The translations under genes were made by a program, and so were the position numbers. From Clostridia bacterium (GTDB lineage Bacteria; Bacillota; Clostridia; Oscillospirales; Acutalibacteraceae), in the NCBI GenBank assembly GCA_017403185.1, contig JAFQON010000025.1, forward strand, positions 1 to 51,059: a DNA stretch of 51,059 nucleotides, in the 5' to 3' direction. Below, piece after piece: positions 24,584 to 33,846 of the stretch. Within the stretch, counting starts at the first letter, position 1; each line of letters begins with the position of its first letter. The notes under the pieces are model-generated. The model searched no databases and had not been told where the DNA came from. It was given only the letters and a program-made list of their open reading frames with translations.

Positions 24584-26263
24584 ATGGCGATTTATGAAAA
24601 ATTTATAGGCAGAACAAGAGAGTCGTTTATTTCTCTCAAGGACTGTCAGGAAAATTTTAAAATAACCTATGAGCAGGATTTCAATTTTGCTTATGATGTA
24701 ATTGATGTGCTCGGCACTGAAAAACCCGATAAGCTTGCACTTCTCTATGTCGCAAACAACGGAGAAGAGAAGAGATTCACCTTCGGCGATATGAAGCATC
24801 TTTCGGATAAGGCGGCAAATTACTTTGTATCAGAGGGTGTAAAAAAGGGTGACCCCGTTCTTCTTATTCTCAAAAGAAGCTACCTTTTCTGGGTTATCAC
24901 CCTTGCGCTCAACAAAATCGGCGCAATTATGGTGCCCGCTTCAAATATGCTCAAGGGCAAGGACTATGTTTACCGCTGCAACAAGGCAAAAATAAAATAT
25001 GCAGTTATCACGGGCGATGACGAATGCACAGACGATTTTGACTCAGTAATGGAGCAGTATGAAACCATCGAGAAAAAATTCGTTACAAAGCACAAGCCCG
25101 TTGAAGGCTGGATTGACTTTGAAGAAGGCTTTGAAAAGGCAAGCGAGGACTGGGTGAAGCCCACAGGCGAGGCGGCAACAACAGTTGACGACACAATGAT
25201 TATCAACTTCTCCTCGGGCACAACGGGCTACCCCAAAATCATCGCTCACGATTTCAAATATCCCCTCGGTCACATTATGACGGGCGTTTTCTGGCACCAT
25301 GTTATTGACGGCGGAATTCATTTCACCGTTTCTGACTCGGGCTGGGCAAAATCTCTTTGGGGCAAATACTACGGTCAGTGGATGGGCGAAACCGCAATTT
25401 TCGTTTATGATTTTGATAAGTTTGACGGTGCGGATATCCTCTCAAAGCTCGAACAGTACAAAATCACAACCTTCTGCGTGCCGCCCACGATGTATCGCCT
25501 TATGCTTCAGAATGATGTGAGCAAATATGACCTTTCGTCAATCACTCACTGCTGCACAGCAGGCGAAGCACTCAATGCCGACATCTTCAACAAGTGGAAA
25601 GAGGCTACGGGCCTTGAAATTCACGAGGGCTTCGGCATGAGTGAAACTCCCGTAAGCATATGCACGATTTATCCGTGGACAAAGCCCGTTCCGGGCGCAA
25701 TAGGCTTCCCCGCACCCGGTCTGAGGGTACATATTCTTGATGAAGACGGCAACCACTGCCAGAGAGGTACAATCGGCGAAATTTGCATCAAATCCCCCTC
25801 GCCTGCCGAGCATCCCTGCGGCGTTATAGCAAGCTATAACTTCAGCGAAGAGGATACCAACGAGGCTTACAGAGGCGGATTCTTCCATACGGGTGACCTT
25901 GCCTACAGAGATGAGCAGGGCAGATTTGTCTACTTCGGCAGAAACGACGATGTTATCAAATCCTCGGGCTACAGAATCGGACCCTTTGAAATTGAAAGCG
26001 TTATGCTTGAGCACCCTGCAGTGCTTGAAGTTGCGGTTACGGGCGTTCCTGACCCCGTAAGAGGCTTTGTTGTCAAGGCAACCGTTGTTCTCAGACCAGG
26101 ATTTGAGGGCAGCCCCGAGCTTGTCAAGGAGCTTCAGAACTATGTTAAAACAAACACGGCACCTTATAAATATCCCCGTATTGTTGAATTTGTTGATGCG
26201 CTTCCCAAAACCTTCAGCGGCAAGGTAAGACGAGTTGCAATAAGACAGGCGGATAACAAATAA
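24584..26263 (+). CDS. Acyl-CoA synthetase (medium/branched-chain, ANL family)
   Basis: A 559-residue AMP-forming acyl-CoA synthetase resembling the acetyl-CoA synthetase/MACS group. It shows INFSSGTTGYPKIIAHDF (P-loop), HEGFGMSETPVSIC (the YGxTE-equivalent motif), YRGGFFHTGDLAYRDEQGR, the hinge GRNDDVIKSSGYRIGPFEIES and the catalytic Lys near KTFSGKVRR. It activates a carboxylate with ATP and CoA. As the last gene of the VOR operon its likeliest substrates are isobutyrate, isovalerate or 2-methylbutyrate; this is inferred from context. A strong terminator follows at once. Confidence 0.9.
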   Translation: MAIYEKFIGRTRESFISLKDCQENFKITYEQDFNFAYDVIDVLGTEKPDKLALLYVANNGEEKRFTFGDMKHLSDKAANYFVSEGVKKGDPVLLILKRSYLFWVITLALNKIGAIMVPASNMLKGKDYVYRCNKAKIKYAVITGDDECTDDFDSVMEQYETIEKKFVTKHKPVEGWIDFEEGFEKASEDWVKPTGEAATTVDDTMIINFSSGTTGYPKIIAHDFKYPLGHIMTGVFWHHVIDGGIHFTVSDSGWAKSLWGKYYGQWMGETAIFVYDFDKFDGADILSKLEQYKITTFCVPPTMYRLMLQNDVSKYDLSSITHCCTAGEALNADIFNKWKEATGLEIHEGFGMSETPVSICTIYPWTKPVPGAIGFPAPGLRVHILDEDGNHCQRGTIGEICIKSPSPAEHPCGVIASYNFSEEDTNEAYRGGFFHTGDLAYRDEQGRFVYFGRNDDVIKSSGYRIGPFEIESVMLEHPAVLEVAVTGVPDPVRGFVVKATVVLRPGFEGSPELVKELQNYVKTNTAPYKYPRIVEFVDALPKTFSGKVRRVAIRQADNK

Positions 26264-26267
26264 TATC

Positions 26268-26312
26268 AAACGGATTGCATCGGAATTCACCTTTGCAATC
26301 CGTTTTTTTATA
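26268..26312 (+). terminator. Terminator of the VOR operon
   Basis: A perfect 12-bp stem (AAACGGATTGCA / TGCAATCCGTTT) with a 14-nt loop and seven or more Ts, starting 5 nt after the last operon gene. Its T-run contains the stop codon of the convergent uppP gene. Confidence 0.9.
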
Positions 26313-27129
26313 ACAATAAAACCGCTATGATAATCAGCCCGAGGGCAATCCTGTACCACCCGAACACTTTAAAATCGTGGCGTTTGACAAAATCCGTAAG
26401 AAATTTTATCACGGCAAGCGAAACTGCAAAGGCGACAGCCATGCCAAGAAGGAGCGCAAAAACCTCGTCTCTTGTAAAATCAAAACCGAATTTCAGAATT
26501 TTGAGCATACCTGCACCGAACATTGTGGGCACGGCGAGGTAAAAAGTGAACTCGGCTGCTGCCATTCTTGAAACACCAAAAAGCAGTGCGCCGATAATCG
26601 TTGCCCCCGAGCGGGAAGTGCCCGGTATCATCGAAAGCGCCTGAAAGCAGCCGATTATCAGTGCGAGCTTGTAGTCTATTTCATTCACGGAGTTGATTTT
26701 CGGTTTTCTTTTTCCGGTTTCAATCAAAATAAAAGCAACACCGTAGACAATCAGCATAATTGAAATTGTGAGCGGATTGCCGAAATGTGTTTCAAGAAAA
26801 TCATCAAAAAGCATACCGAGCACTGCGGCGGGGATGCAGGCAATCGCAACATGAACCCACATCATAATTGCATCTGTTCTGAGCTCAAAGATTTTATTTT
26901 TATATTCCAGAGGAATAATCCTTTTCCAAAAATAAACCGCAACGGCAAGAATTGCCCCGAATTGAATAACCACAAAAAACATTTCCTTGAAATTTTCACT
27001 CATGTCAAGCGGAATAAATGCGTCAAAAAGAAGCATATGACCCGTGCTGCTCACGGGCAGCCATTCCGTCACACCTTCAATTATTCCGATTAAAATAATT
27101 TTAAGTATTTCCGTTAAATCAAAAGTCAA
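26308..27129 (-). CDS. uppP: Undecaprenyl-diphosphatase
   Basis: A 273-residue membrane pyrophosphatase that recycles undecaprenyl pyrophosphate for wall synthesis. It has the BacA/UppP motifs GIIEGVTEWLPVSSTGHM near the N-terminus and IPGTSRSGATIIGALLFG in the middle, with about eight helices. No ATG is available at the right place. A frame from a TTG at 27162 is open, but AAGGGGAG is well spaced only for the TTG at 27129, giving a normal N-terminus (TFDLTEILKIIL). The 5' region overlaps the glutamine synthetase terminator. Confidence 0.93.
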   Translation of the reverse strand: MTFDLTEILKIILIGIIEGVTEWLPVSSTGHMLLFDAFIPLDMSENFKEMFFVVIQFGAILAVAVYFWKRIIPLEYKNKIFELRTDAIMMWVHVAIACIPAAVLGMLFDDFLETHFGNPLTISIMLIVYGVAFILIETGKRKPKINSVNEIDYKLALIIGCFQALSMIPGTSRSGATIIGALLFGVSRMAAAEFTFYLAVPTMFGAGMLKILKFGFDFTRDEVFALLLGMAVAFAVSLAVIKFLTDFVKRHDFKVFGWYRIALGLIIIAVLLL

Positions 27130-27163
27130 GTCTCTCTCCCCTTCCCATGCTATTATATACAAA

Positions 27164-27194
27164 AAAGCGTATGCTCATTACAAGCATACGCTTT
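27164..27194 (-). terminator. Terminator of the glutamine synthetase gene
   Basis: A perfect 12-bp stem (AAAGCGTATGCT / AGCATACGCTTT) with a 7-nt loop and TTTTTTG on the minus strand, 4 nt after the glnN stop. The uppP leader begins immediately beyond, leaving very little room for a separate promoter. Confidence 0.88.
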
Positions 27195-27197
27195 ATA

Positions 27198-29288
27198 TTA
27201 TCTTACTCCGTAAAGAAGATCGGCATATGTGGGGAAGGGCCAGTATTCCGCACCGGTTATGCACTCGGCGGCATCGGCATAAGAGCGGATTTCTTCCATT
27301 TTAGGGATAATTATATCCCTGAATTTGCCTGCTTTTTCGACCGCATCAAGAGGCTTGATTTCTTTCAGTGAAGCTTCAAGCTCATTGACCGACTTATAAA
27401 TCGAAGCGGAAAGAGAAGAAAGCTTTTTGACGGTGTTTTCTTCGTAGGTAAAGTCGGCATCTGCAAAGCAGCTTTTCTTTGCCGCAGCAGTGCTGCTGAC
27501 CTTGCCGATATATGAGCTGATTGCAGGCAGGATATCCTTATTAATCATATCAATAACGGTGAGAGCTTCAATGTTAAGAGTCTTGCAGTAATTCTGGAAG
27601 TAGATTTCCTGCCTTGCTTCAAGCTCTGCTCTTGTGAACACTTTGTGCTCTTCAAAAAGCTTCACATTCTTCTCAGCGGTAAGGCAGGGAAGTGCATCGG
27701 GGGTTGTTCTGAAATTGCTGAGACCTCTTGCCTCGGCTTCTTTGGTCCATTCATCATCATAGCCGTTACCGTTGAAGATTATGCGCTTGTGGTCTCTGAT
27801 GGTCTTTTGAATAAGAGCGTGAAGTGCATCTTCAAAATTATCAACATTTTCAAGCCTGTCCGCATAGGATTTGAGAGACTCCGCAACGGCGGTGTTGAGA
27901 ACAATGTTTGCGCTTGCGATTGAATTTGCTGAGCCGAGCATTCTGAATTCAAATTTATTGCCCGTGAATGCGAAGGGTGAGGTTCGGTTTCTGTCCGTGG
28001 TATCCTTGGGAAAACGGGGTAAAACATGAACGCCGACCTTCATCTGCACGGTTTCTTTTGCATCATATGACGCATCGCTCTCTATTGAATCGAGGATTTC
28101 GTTGAGCTCGTCGCCGAGGAACATTGAAACAACTGCGGGAGGGGCTTCATTGGCACCGAGACGGTGGTCGTTGCCTGCGCTTGCAACGGACATTCTGAGC
28201 AAATCCTGATAATTGTCAACGGCCTTGATAACTGCGCAGAGGAAAAGAAGAAACTGTGCATTATCATAGGGTGTTTCGCCGGGCTCAAGAAGGTTGACAC
28301 CCTTACCTGTTGAGATTGACCAGTTGTTGTGCTTACCGCTGCCGTTAACGCCTTCAAAGGGCTTTTCGTGAAGAAGACAGATAAGATTATGCTTCTTTGC
28401 AACCTTCTGCATAACCTCCATCATAAGCTGATTATGGTCAGTTGCAATGTTTGTTGTTGAGAAAATGGGAGCAAGCTCGTGCTGAGCGGGGGCAGCTTCA
28501 TTATGCTCTGTTTTAGCGAGAATGCCGAGCTTCCAGAGCTCTTCGTTAAGCTCCGCCATGAATGCGGCAATTCGGGGCTTGATTGAGCCGAAATAGTGGT
28601 CATCAAGCTCCTGACCCTTGGGGGGCTTTGCACCAAAAAGGGTTCTGCCTGTAAAAATAAGGTCCTTGCGCTTGTTATACATATCGCCGTCAACAAGGAA
28701 ATATTCCTGCTCCGCACCGACGGTTGTTTTAACACTTGCGGTTTCATCCTGACCGAAAAGCTTGAGAATTCTCTTTGCCTGCTTACCGATTGCTTCCATT
28801 GAGCGAAGAAGCGGAGTTTTCATATCAAGAGCTTCGCCGCCGTACGAGCAGAATGCGGTGGGTATGCAGAGCACACCCTCTTTGATAAAAGCGTATGATG
28901 TGGGGTCCCACGCCGTATAGCCTCTTGCCTCGAAGGTTGAACGGATACCGCCTGAGGGGAAGCTTGAAGCATCGGATTCGCCCTTAACGAGCTCCTTGCC
29001 CGAAAACTCCATGATAACCGAGCCGTCACTGTCGGGCGAAATGAAGCTGTCATGCTTCTCTGCAGTAATGCCCGTCATGGGCTGGAACCAGTGTGTATAA
29101 TGGGTTGCGCCCTTTTCAACCGCCCAATCCTTCATTGCGTTGGCGGCGACATTTGCAACCTCGATGTCAAGACGCTTGCCGTCACGCATCGTCTTTTTGA
29201 TTGCTTTATAGGTTTCTTTGGGTAATCTCGACTTCATGGCTTTATCGTCAAAGACCATACAGCCGAAATAATCGGGAACACTGTTCAC
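27198..29288 (-). CDS. glnN: Type III glutamine synthetase
   Basis: A 696-residue GSIII, the large ammonia-assimilating enzyme found in Bacteroidetes, cyanobacteria and Clostridia. It opens with [20 protein letters not shown] and contains [48 protein letters not shown] and [14 protein letters not shown], the GS active-site blocks in the GSIII version. A GTG at 29288 preceded by GGGAG is the best start; a TTG 15 nt upstream is poorer. It is a single-gene unit with its own promoter and terminator. Glutamate supply also links it to the aminotransferase operon next door. Confidence 0.95.
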   Translation of the reverse strand: MNSVPDYFGCMVFDDKAMKSRLPKETYKAIKKTMRDGKRLDIEVANVAANAMKDWAVEKGATHYTHWFQPMTGITAEKHDSFISPDSDGSVIMEFSGKELVKGESDASSFPSGGIRSTFEARGYTAWDPTSYAFIKEGVLCIPTAFCSYGGEALDMKTPLLRSMEAIGKQAKRILKLFGQDETASVKTTVGAEQEYFLVDGDMYNKRKDLIFTGRTLFGAKPPKGQELDDHYFGSIKPRIAAFMAELNEELWKLGILAKTEHNEAAPAQHELAPIFSTTNIATDHNQLMMEVMQKVAKKHNLICLLHEKPFEGVNGSGKHNNWSISTGKGVNLLEPGETPYDNAQFLLFLCAVIKAVDNYQDLLRMSVASAGNDHRLGANEAPPAVVSMFLGDELNEILDSIESDASYDAKETVQMKVGVHVLPRFPKDTTDRNRTSPFAFTGNKFEFRMLGSANSIASANIVLNTAVAESLKSYADRLENVDNFEDALHALIQKTIRDHKRIIFNGNGYDDEWTKEAEARGLSNFRTTPDALPCLTAEKNVKLFEEHKVFTRAELEARQEIYFQNYCKTLNIEALTVIDMINKDILPAISSYIGKVSSTAAAKKSCFADADFTYEENTVKKLSSLSASIYKSVNELEASLKEIKPLDAVEKAGKFRDIIIPKMEEIRSYADAAECITGAEYWPFPTYADLLYGVR

Positions 29289-29320
29289 ATTTATCACTCC
29301 CAATGTTTTTTCAGTTAAAA

Positions 29321-29349
29321 AGTATATCCTTATTGAAAGTTAAAGTCAA
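29321..29349 (-). promoter_or_regulatory. Promoter of glnN
   Basis: Minus strand TTGACT (29349-29344), a 17-nt spacer and TATACT (29326-29321), about 32 nt upstream of the GTG start. Confidence 0.75.
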
Positions 29350-29365
29350 GATTGAAATATGATAA

Positions 29366-29393
29366 AAAGCACCCTCATTTAAGAGGGTGCTTT
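29366..29393 (-). terminator. Terminator after the GH13 glucosidase gene
   Basis: A perfect 11-bp stem (AAAGCACCCTC / GAGGGTGCTTT) with a 6-nt loop and a minus-strand T-run (TTTTTATC). It ends the transporter-subtilase-glucosidase operon. Confidence 0.88.
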
Positions 29394-29399
29394 GTTAAA

Positions 29400-31085
29400 T
29401 CAGTCAAAGAGATAAACCCTTGTTTCATAAGGCTTTGTGTCAAAGTGGTTGAGAGTTTTATCCGCCTCAACATCATAGTTTGAAAGCACAAGCTTGCCCT
29501 TGCCGAGCTCAAAGCCTGCAGGTGCGGTGAAATGAACGGGCTGCTCGGTGAAGGAGTTGATTACAAGCATACGCTTGCCCTCATAGTTGCGTTCATAAAC
29601 AAAGAGCTTGCGGCTGTTCTTATAATGAAGCTTGAAATCGCCGTAGATGCAGATTTCATTTTCCTTGCGGAATTTAAGAAGCTTTCTGTAATAGTTAAGA
29701 ATTGAGTTCTCATCCTTATCGGCAGCTTCAACATTGATTTCGGTGTAATTCGGATTAACCTTGAACCAAGCTTCGTCTGCGGTCGTGAAGCCTGCATTTT
29801 TATCGGCAGACCACTGCACGGGGGTTCTCGCATTATCTCTTGATGCACGGTTTGCAATCCTGAGGAACATCTTGTCGCTGAAGCCGAGCTTTTTGAAAAG
29901 CTGATATGTGCTCTTCACCTGAGTATCGGTGTAATCGTCAACACTGTTCATCTTTATGTTGAGCATACCTATCTCCTGACCCTGATAAATAAAGGGTGTG
30001 CCGCTCTGACAGATATACATTGTTGCGAGCATCTTGCCGCTTTCAACCCTGTATTTTTCATCGCCGTAACGGCTGATAATTCTGGGCTGATCGTGGTTTT
30101 CAATATAGTTTGCGTTCCAAGCAATACCGTAAAGCTTGTGCTGCCATCTGTTGTAGGCATTCTTGAGCTTTTTGAGGCTGAAGGGCATGGGAATCCAGCT
30201 TACCATAAAGGAATCCGCCTCCATATGCTGGAAGTTGAACATCATATTGAGAGTCTGACCCGCACCCTCTTTGATAAATCTGAGGGCAAGCTTCGGGGTC
30301 ATCATAGGCGCTTCGCCAACGGTCATACAATCGTAGTTATCGGTTACTTCTCTGAATTCTCTGAGATATTCGTCAAGATGGGGACCGCATTTATAATGCT
30401 CCATACCGCAGGCAACGGGAATGGGGAAGCCGTTGGGCAGCCCCTCCTTCTTAGAAATGAATGTTATAACATCCTCACGGAAGCCGTCAACGCCCATATC
30501 AAGCCAGAAACGGATTATATCCTTGATTTCTTCTCTGACCTTGGGGTTATCCATATTGAGATCGGGCTGTTCCTTGGCAAAAAGAGTGAGATACCATTCG
30601 TCAAGGTGCTCATTATAATGCCAGCCGGGGCCTGCAAAGGTTGAAAGCCAGTTGTTGGGAGGCTTCTTGCCGTTTGGCTTTTTGCCCTTGCGCCAGAAAT
30701 AATAATCGTGATAAGGGTTATCGTGACCCTTCATGCTCTCTTTGAACCATTCATGCTCATTTGATGTGTGGTTAATAACAAGGTCCATTATAACCTTAAG
30801 ACCTCTTTCGTGAGCGGCATCAAGAAGCTCTTTGAACTCCTCAATTGTGCCGTATTCAGGGGCTATCGCCTTGTAATCGGCAATATCGTAGCCATAGTCA
30901 TGCTGAGGTGATTTGTAAAGAGGAGAAAACCAGATTGCATCAACGCCGATGCTCTTAATGTAATCGAGCTTTTCCATAACACCCTTGATATCGCCTATAC
31001 CGTCGCCGTTACCGTCCTTAAAGCTTCGGGGCCAAATCTGATAAACGGACATTTCTTTATACCAATGCTTTTTAATCTCTGCCAT
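29400..31085 (-). CDS. GH13 alpha-glucosidase (oligo-1,6-glucosidase type)
   Basis: A 561-residue GH13 enzyme. It has VYQIWPRSFKDGNGDGIGD at the N-terminus, DLVINHTSNEHEWF, the nucleophile region DGFREDVITFI, the acid/base in TVGEAPMMT and the transition-state Asp in NYIENHDQPR. This arrangement fits oligo-1,6-glucosidase/alpha-glucosidase of the MalL group, which hydrolyses isomalto- and malto-oligosaccharides in the cytoplasm. It has no signal peptide. The start is behind AAAGGAGAG. It lies 15 nt after the subtilase gene, an odd pairing of an intracellular glucosidase with a secreted protease. Confidence 0.93.
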   Translation of the reverse strand: MAEIKKHWYKEMSVYQIWPRSFKDGNGDGIGDIKGVMEKLDYIKSIGVDAIWFSPLYKSPQHDYGYDIADYKAIAPEYGTIEEFKELLDAAHERGLKVIMDLVINHTSNEHEWFKESMKGHDNPYHDYYFWRKGKKPNGKKPPNNWLSTFAGPGWHYNEHLDEWYLTLFAKEQPDLNMDNPKVREEIKDIIRFWLDMGVDGFREDVITFISKKEGLPNGFPIPVACGMEHYKCGPHLDEYLREFREVTDNYDCMTVGEAPMMTPKLALRFIKEGAGQTLNMMFNFQHMEADSFMVSWIPMPFSLKKLKNAYNRWQHKLYGIAWNANYIENHDQPRIISRYGDEKYRVESGKMLATMYICQSGTPFIYQGQEIGMLNIKMNSVDDYTDTQVKSTYQLFKKLGFSDKMFLRIANRASRDNARTPVQWSADKNAGFTTADEAWFKVNPNYTEINVEAADKDENSILNYYRKLLKFRKENEICIYGDFKLHYKNSRKLFVYERNYEGKRMLVINSFTEQPVHFTAPAGFELGKGKLVLSNYDVEADKTLNHFDTKPYETRVYLFD

Positions 31086-31100
31086 ATCTGTATCTCTCCT

Positions 31101-32828
31101 TTAATAAGATGTGATGTTATAATCCTCGGCAACGGTTGTCTGACCCGCCATGACGGTCAAATCAAATGAACCGACTGAATTGCCGTATCTGTCAAAAAGC
31201 TCTGCAGTGCCGCTGCCCTCGGTAGTGACAAAGGAATATGTGCCGTCGGAATAAACGGTGTGGGATTTGCCTGCATAAACAATTCTGTCTGCGCTGCCGA
31301 TTATTTTGCCCGAAACCGTGCCGCAGGAAGCATCGCTTCGTCTTATCGCCTCTTCAACGGCAAGCTTGGCATTAACCATGGGGTATTCCATAAGCTCAAC
31401 ATCATAATAATATTCGCTTTCGGTATAGATTTTTGCAACGGAATCGGTTGATGTGCAAACGATATCCTTAACCTGTGCGCCCGTGAATGAAGGATTTACC
31501 GACCACACAAGCGAAGCAACACCCGTGACAATCGGGGCGGACATCGAAGTGCCCGAAAAAACCTCATATCCGCCGTTGAGCGAGCTGCTGTATATATCCT
31601 CGCCCGGCGCTGCAATTGTAACCGCCGAGCCGACATTGGTGAATTCAGACTGAGTGTATGTTCCGTCGCCGTTGTGCGATGCACTTGCAACAACGATTAT
31701 GCGGTTGAGAATATCCTGCTTGGATACATTCTTTGAGCCGGTAAAAATGTTGCTCTCGGTAAGAGAACAGAAATGACCGTTGTGCCTTGCATCCACGGGA
31801 TCGCCGAAGATATCACCGTTACCTGCCGACTGAACAACCACAAAATCATATCCTTTGGAAAGAAGAGAAGCCATCATGTATGATGTGGCAGCCGTACCGA
31901 TAACTCTTTCAATAAAACCGGTGCTGTTGCTCGTTTTTGAGCCGGAAGTGCCGAGCGACATATTGATAACCTTTGCGCCTGCCTTTACAAGCGTTGAAAC
32001 TCCGAAGAAAATTGAAATATCCGTGCTCCAGAACTGAAGCAGGTCAGGCATCCAGTCAATACAGATAAGATTTGAATTATCGCAAACACCTGCTATGCCC
32101 ACATCATTGTGGTTTGCCGCAATTATGCCCGCAACATGGGTGCCGTGAGAATCGGGAATGTTTCGGCGTGCCTGCTTGCTGTCGGGGAAGGTTATTTTAC
32201 CCGTAAGCTCGGGGTGATCGGTTTCATAGCCTGCATCCAGAACACCGATATTGATTTTGCTGAAATTATCGCTGTAATCCCACGCCTGCCTTGCATCAAT
32301 GGCTTCAAGCCACCAATTGGTGCCGCCGGGAACGGTTTCATCCCAGACAACCGGTTCATCTGCGGTTGAATCAAACGGGTCAGCAGGAGTAATGTTTTTT
32401 TCTGTTTTGTATGCCATAACAGGCACGGAAAGCTCAACGCCGTCCTTCATATCAAGCTCATCGCACTTTTTCATAACCTGCTCGTATGTCATACCGGGAT
32501 AGCTTATGACATAAAGGTCAGCAGGAGCACACCAGCCTGCAAGCACACCGCCGCAGCCTGCAAAAAAATCAAGCTTCTGCGAAAACGACATATCCGAATC
32601 AACAAACACAGCTATTTTGTCATTGATAAATCCGCTGTCATCATCAAGCTCAACCACATCGCTGTCATCAATTTCATTGAAAAAGTCGTATTTCACCGCT
32701 TCAACGGTGTAAGGAACGCCGAAAAGCAATTCACTCACGGAGTCTATCACATCGCTGACTGCCGTTGAAAAAAAGCCGGTGACAGACATAACAAATGACA
32801 GAATAACTGAAACAAGCTTTGCTAACAC
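31101..32828 (-). CDS. Secreted S8 family serine peptidase (subtilase)
   Basis: A 575-residue subtilase with the complete triad: Asp in NIGVLDAGYETDHPEL, His in DSHGTHVAGIIAAN, Ser in SGTSMSAPIVTGVA. The N-terminus (LAKLVSVILSFVMSVTGFF) is a signal peptide or anchor. Residues about 50-150 form a propeptide-like region. The last 75 residues (SCGTVSGKIIGSADRIVYAG, then YSDGTYSFVTTEG) look like a small carboxypeptidase-regulatory-type beta domain. A GTG start is used behind GGGGAG. It is flanked in the same operon by a DMT transporter and a GH13 glucosidase. Confidence 0.92.
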   Translation of the reverse strand: MLAKLVSVILSFVMSVTGFFSTAVSDVIDSVSELLFGVPYTVEAVKYDFFNEIDDSDVVELDDDSGFINDKIAVFVDSDMSFSQKLDFFAGCGGVLAGWCAPADLYVISYPGMTYEQVMKKCDELDMKDGVELSVPVMAYKTEKNITPADPFDSTADEPVVWDETVPGGTNWWLEAIDARQAWDYSDNFSKINIGVLDAGYETDHPELTGKITFPDSKQARRNIPDSHGTHVAGIIAANHNDVGIAGVCDNSNLICIDWMPDLLQFWSTDISIFFGVSTLVKAGAKVINMSLGTSGSKTSNSTGFIERVIGTAATSYMMASLLSKGYDFVVVQSAGNGDIFGDPVDARHNGHFCSLTESNIFTGSKNVSKQDILNRIIVVASASHNGDGTYTQSEFTNVGSAVTIAAPGEDIYSSSLNGGYEVFSGTSMSAPIVTGVASLVWSVNPSFTGAQVKDIVCTSTDSVAKIYTESEYYYDVELMEYPMVNAKLAVEEAIRRSDASCGTVSGKIIGSADRIVYAGKSHTVYSDGTYSFVTTEGSGTAELFDRYGNSVGSFDLTVMAGQTTVAEDYNITSY

Positions 32829-32849
32829 ATCATCAACTCCCCTGTTTAA

Positions 32850-33776
32850 TTATGAGTTTTTCTTTTTAAAGGGCTTTAAGAAAACTTCTGTGGGAACCTG
32901 CGTAAACACAATGGCAATAAACATAATAAGGCAGCCAAAGAGCTCTCTCTGAGAAAGCATCTGATCGAGCAGCAGCCAGCCGAAGAGAACCGCAAAAACG
33001 GATTCAAGGCAGAGCAGAAGCGATGCAACTGCGGGCTCTGCGTATTTCTGACCGAAAATCTGTGCCGTGAAGGCTACACCGCAGCTCATAACGCCTGCAT
33101 AAACAAGCGGCAGCCATGCGCCCGAAATTTCACTGAGCTTGGGCTCTTCAAAAATAAACATACATATTACCGAAAGTGTGCCCGCAACAAAAAACTGAGC
33201 ACATGAAAGCGCAATATTATTAACCTTTTTGCAAAAATGGTCAATAACAAGTATATGGGCGGCAAAGGCAACAGAGCAGCATATTGTTATAAGCTCACCC
33301 TTGCCGATTGAAAAATCGCCCTTGGGGATGCTGAGAAAATATAATCCGATAACACCGAATGCAACGCCTATCCATATATTAAAGCGTGCCTTCTGCTTCA
33401 AGAAAATTCCGATAACGGGAACAAGCACCATATAAAGTGCCGTTATAAAGCCTACCTTGCCAACATCTATGTAGTTGAAGGCGTGCTGCTGAAGATTGCC
33501 GCCGATAAAAAGAGGAATGCCGCAGCATACACCGCCTATCAGAACATCCTTAAACGGGAATTTCTTTTTTTCACCCTCAGGGAGTTTCTTATTTTCACTT
33601 TTAAAGCTGAGAATTACAAGCGGAACAAGCACAATTCCGCCAAGAAGAGTACGCAGACCGTTGAAGGTGAAGGTGCCTATGCTTGCGCCTTCGCTCTGCG
33701 CCACAAACGAAAGACCCCAAACAACCGCTGCAAGAATACAATAAAAGGGGCCGAGTATCTTTTCTTTTTTAATAAT
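32850..33776 (-). CDS. DMT/EamA family transporter, apparently with an ATT start codon
   Basis: A ten-helix EamA transporter. The frame is open from a TGA at 33782-33780, but its only ordinary start is a GTG at 33704, inside the first helix (GPFYCILAAVVWGLSFVAQ). Two ATT codons at 33776 and 33773 sit 6 and 9 nt after a good GGAG and give the expected short N-terminus (KKEKILGPF). No ATG, GTG or TTG exists in between. Either ATT is used, or an ATG mutated, or there is a base error. The later EamA repeats look intact (GEKYAEPAVASLLLCLESVFA-type ending). The substrate is unknown. Confidence 0.8.
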   Translation of the reverse strand: MIKKEKILGPFYCILAAVVWGLSFVAQSEGASIGTFTFNGLRTLLGGIVLVPLVILSFKSENKKLPEGEKKKFPFKDVLIGGVCCGIPLFIGGNLQQHAFNYIDVGKVGFITALYMVLVPVIGIFLKQKARFNIWIGVAFGVIGLYFLSIPKGDFSIGKGELITICCSVAFAAHILVIDHFCKKVNNIALSCAQFFVAGTLSVICMFIFEEPKLSEISGAWLPLVYAGVMSCGVAFTAQIFGQKYAEPAVASLLLCLESVFAVLFGWLLLDQMLSQRELFGCLIMFIAIVFTQVPTEVFLKPFKKKNS

Positions 33777-33807
33777 ATATCACTCCAAAAACCGACTGAT
33801 TGAAAAA

Positions 33808-33833
33808 CCGCCCACAGAAAAAACTGCGGGCGG
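33808..33833 (-). terminator. Terminator of the cmk-plsC-ispH/rpsA operon
   Basis: A 10-bp stem with one mismatch (CCGCCCACAG / CTGCGGGCGG) followed on the minus strand by GTTTTTC, 14 nt after the IspH-S1 stop. Only about 30 nt then separate it from the next minus-strand gene. Confidence 0.85.
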
Positions 33834-33846
33834 CAAAATACAAATA

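Noticed and set aside
25538-26359. 273-codon minus-strand frame opposite the acyl-CoA synthetase
   Set aside because: No recognisable motif, no start signal, and it crosses the operon terminator. The plus-strand gene explains the region.
30093-30644. 183-codon plus-strand frame opposite the GH13 glucosidase
   Set aside because: It lies wholly within a gene whose catalytic motifs are intact, with no promoter or ribosome site of its own.
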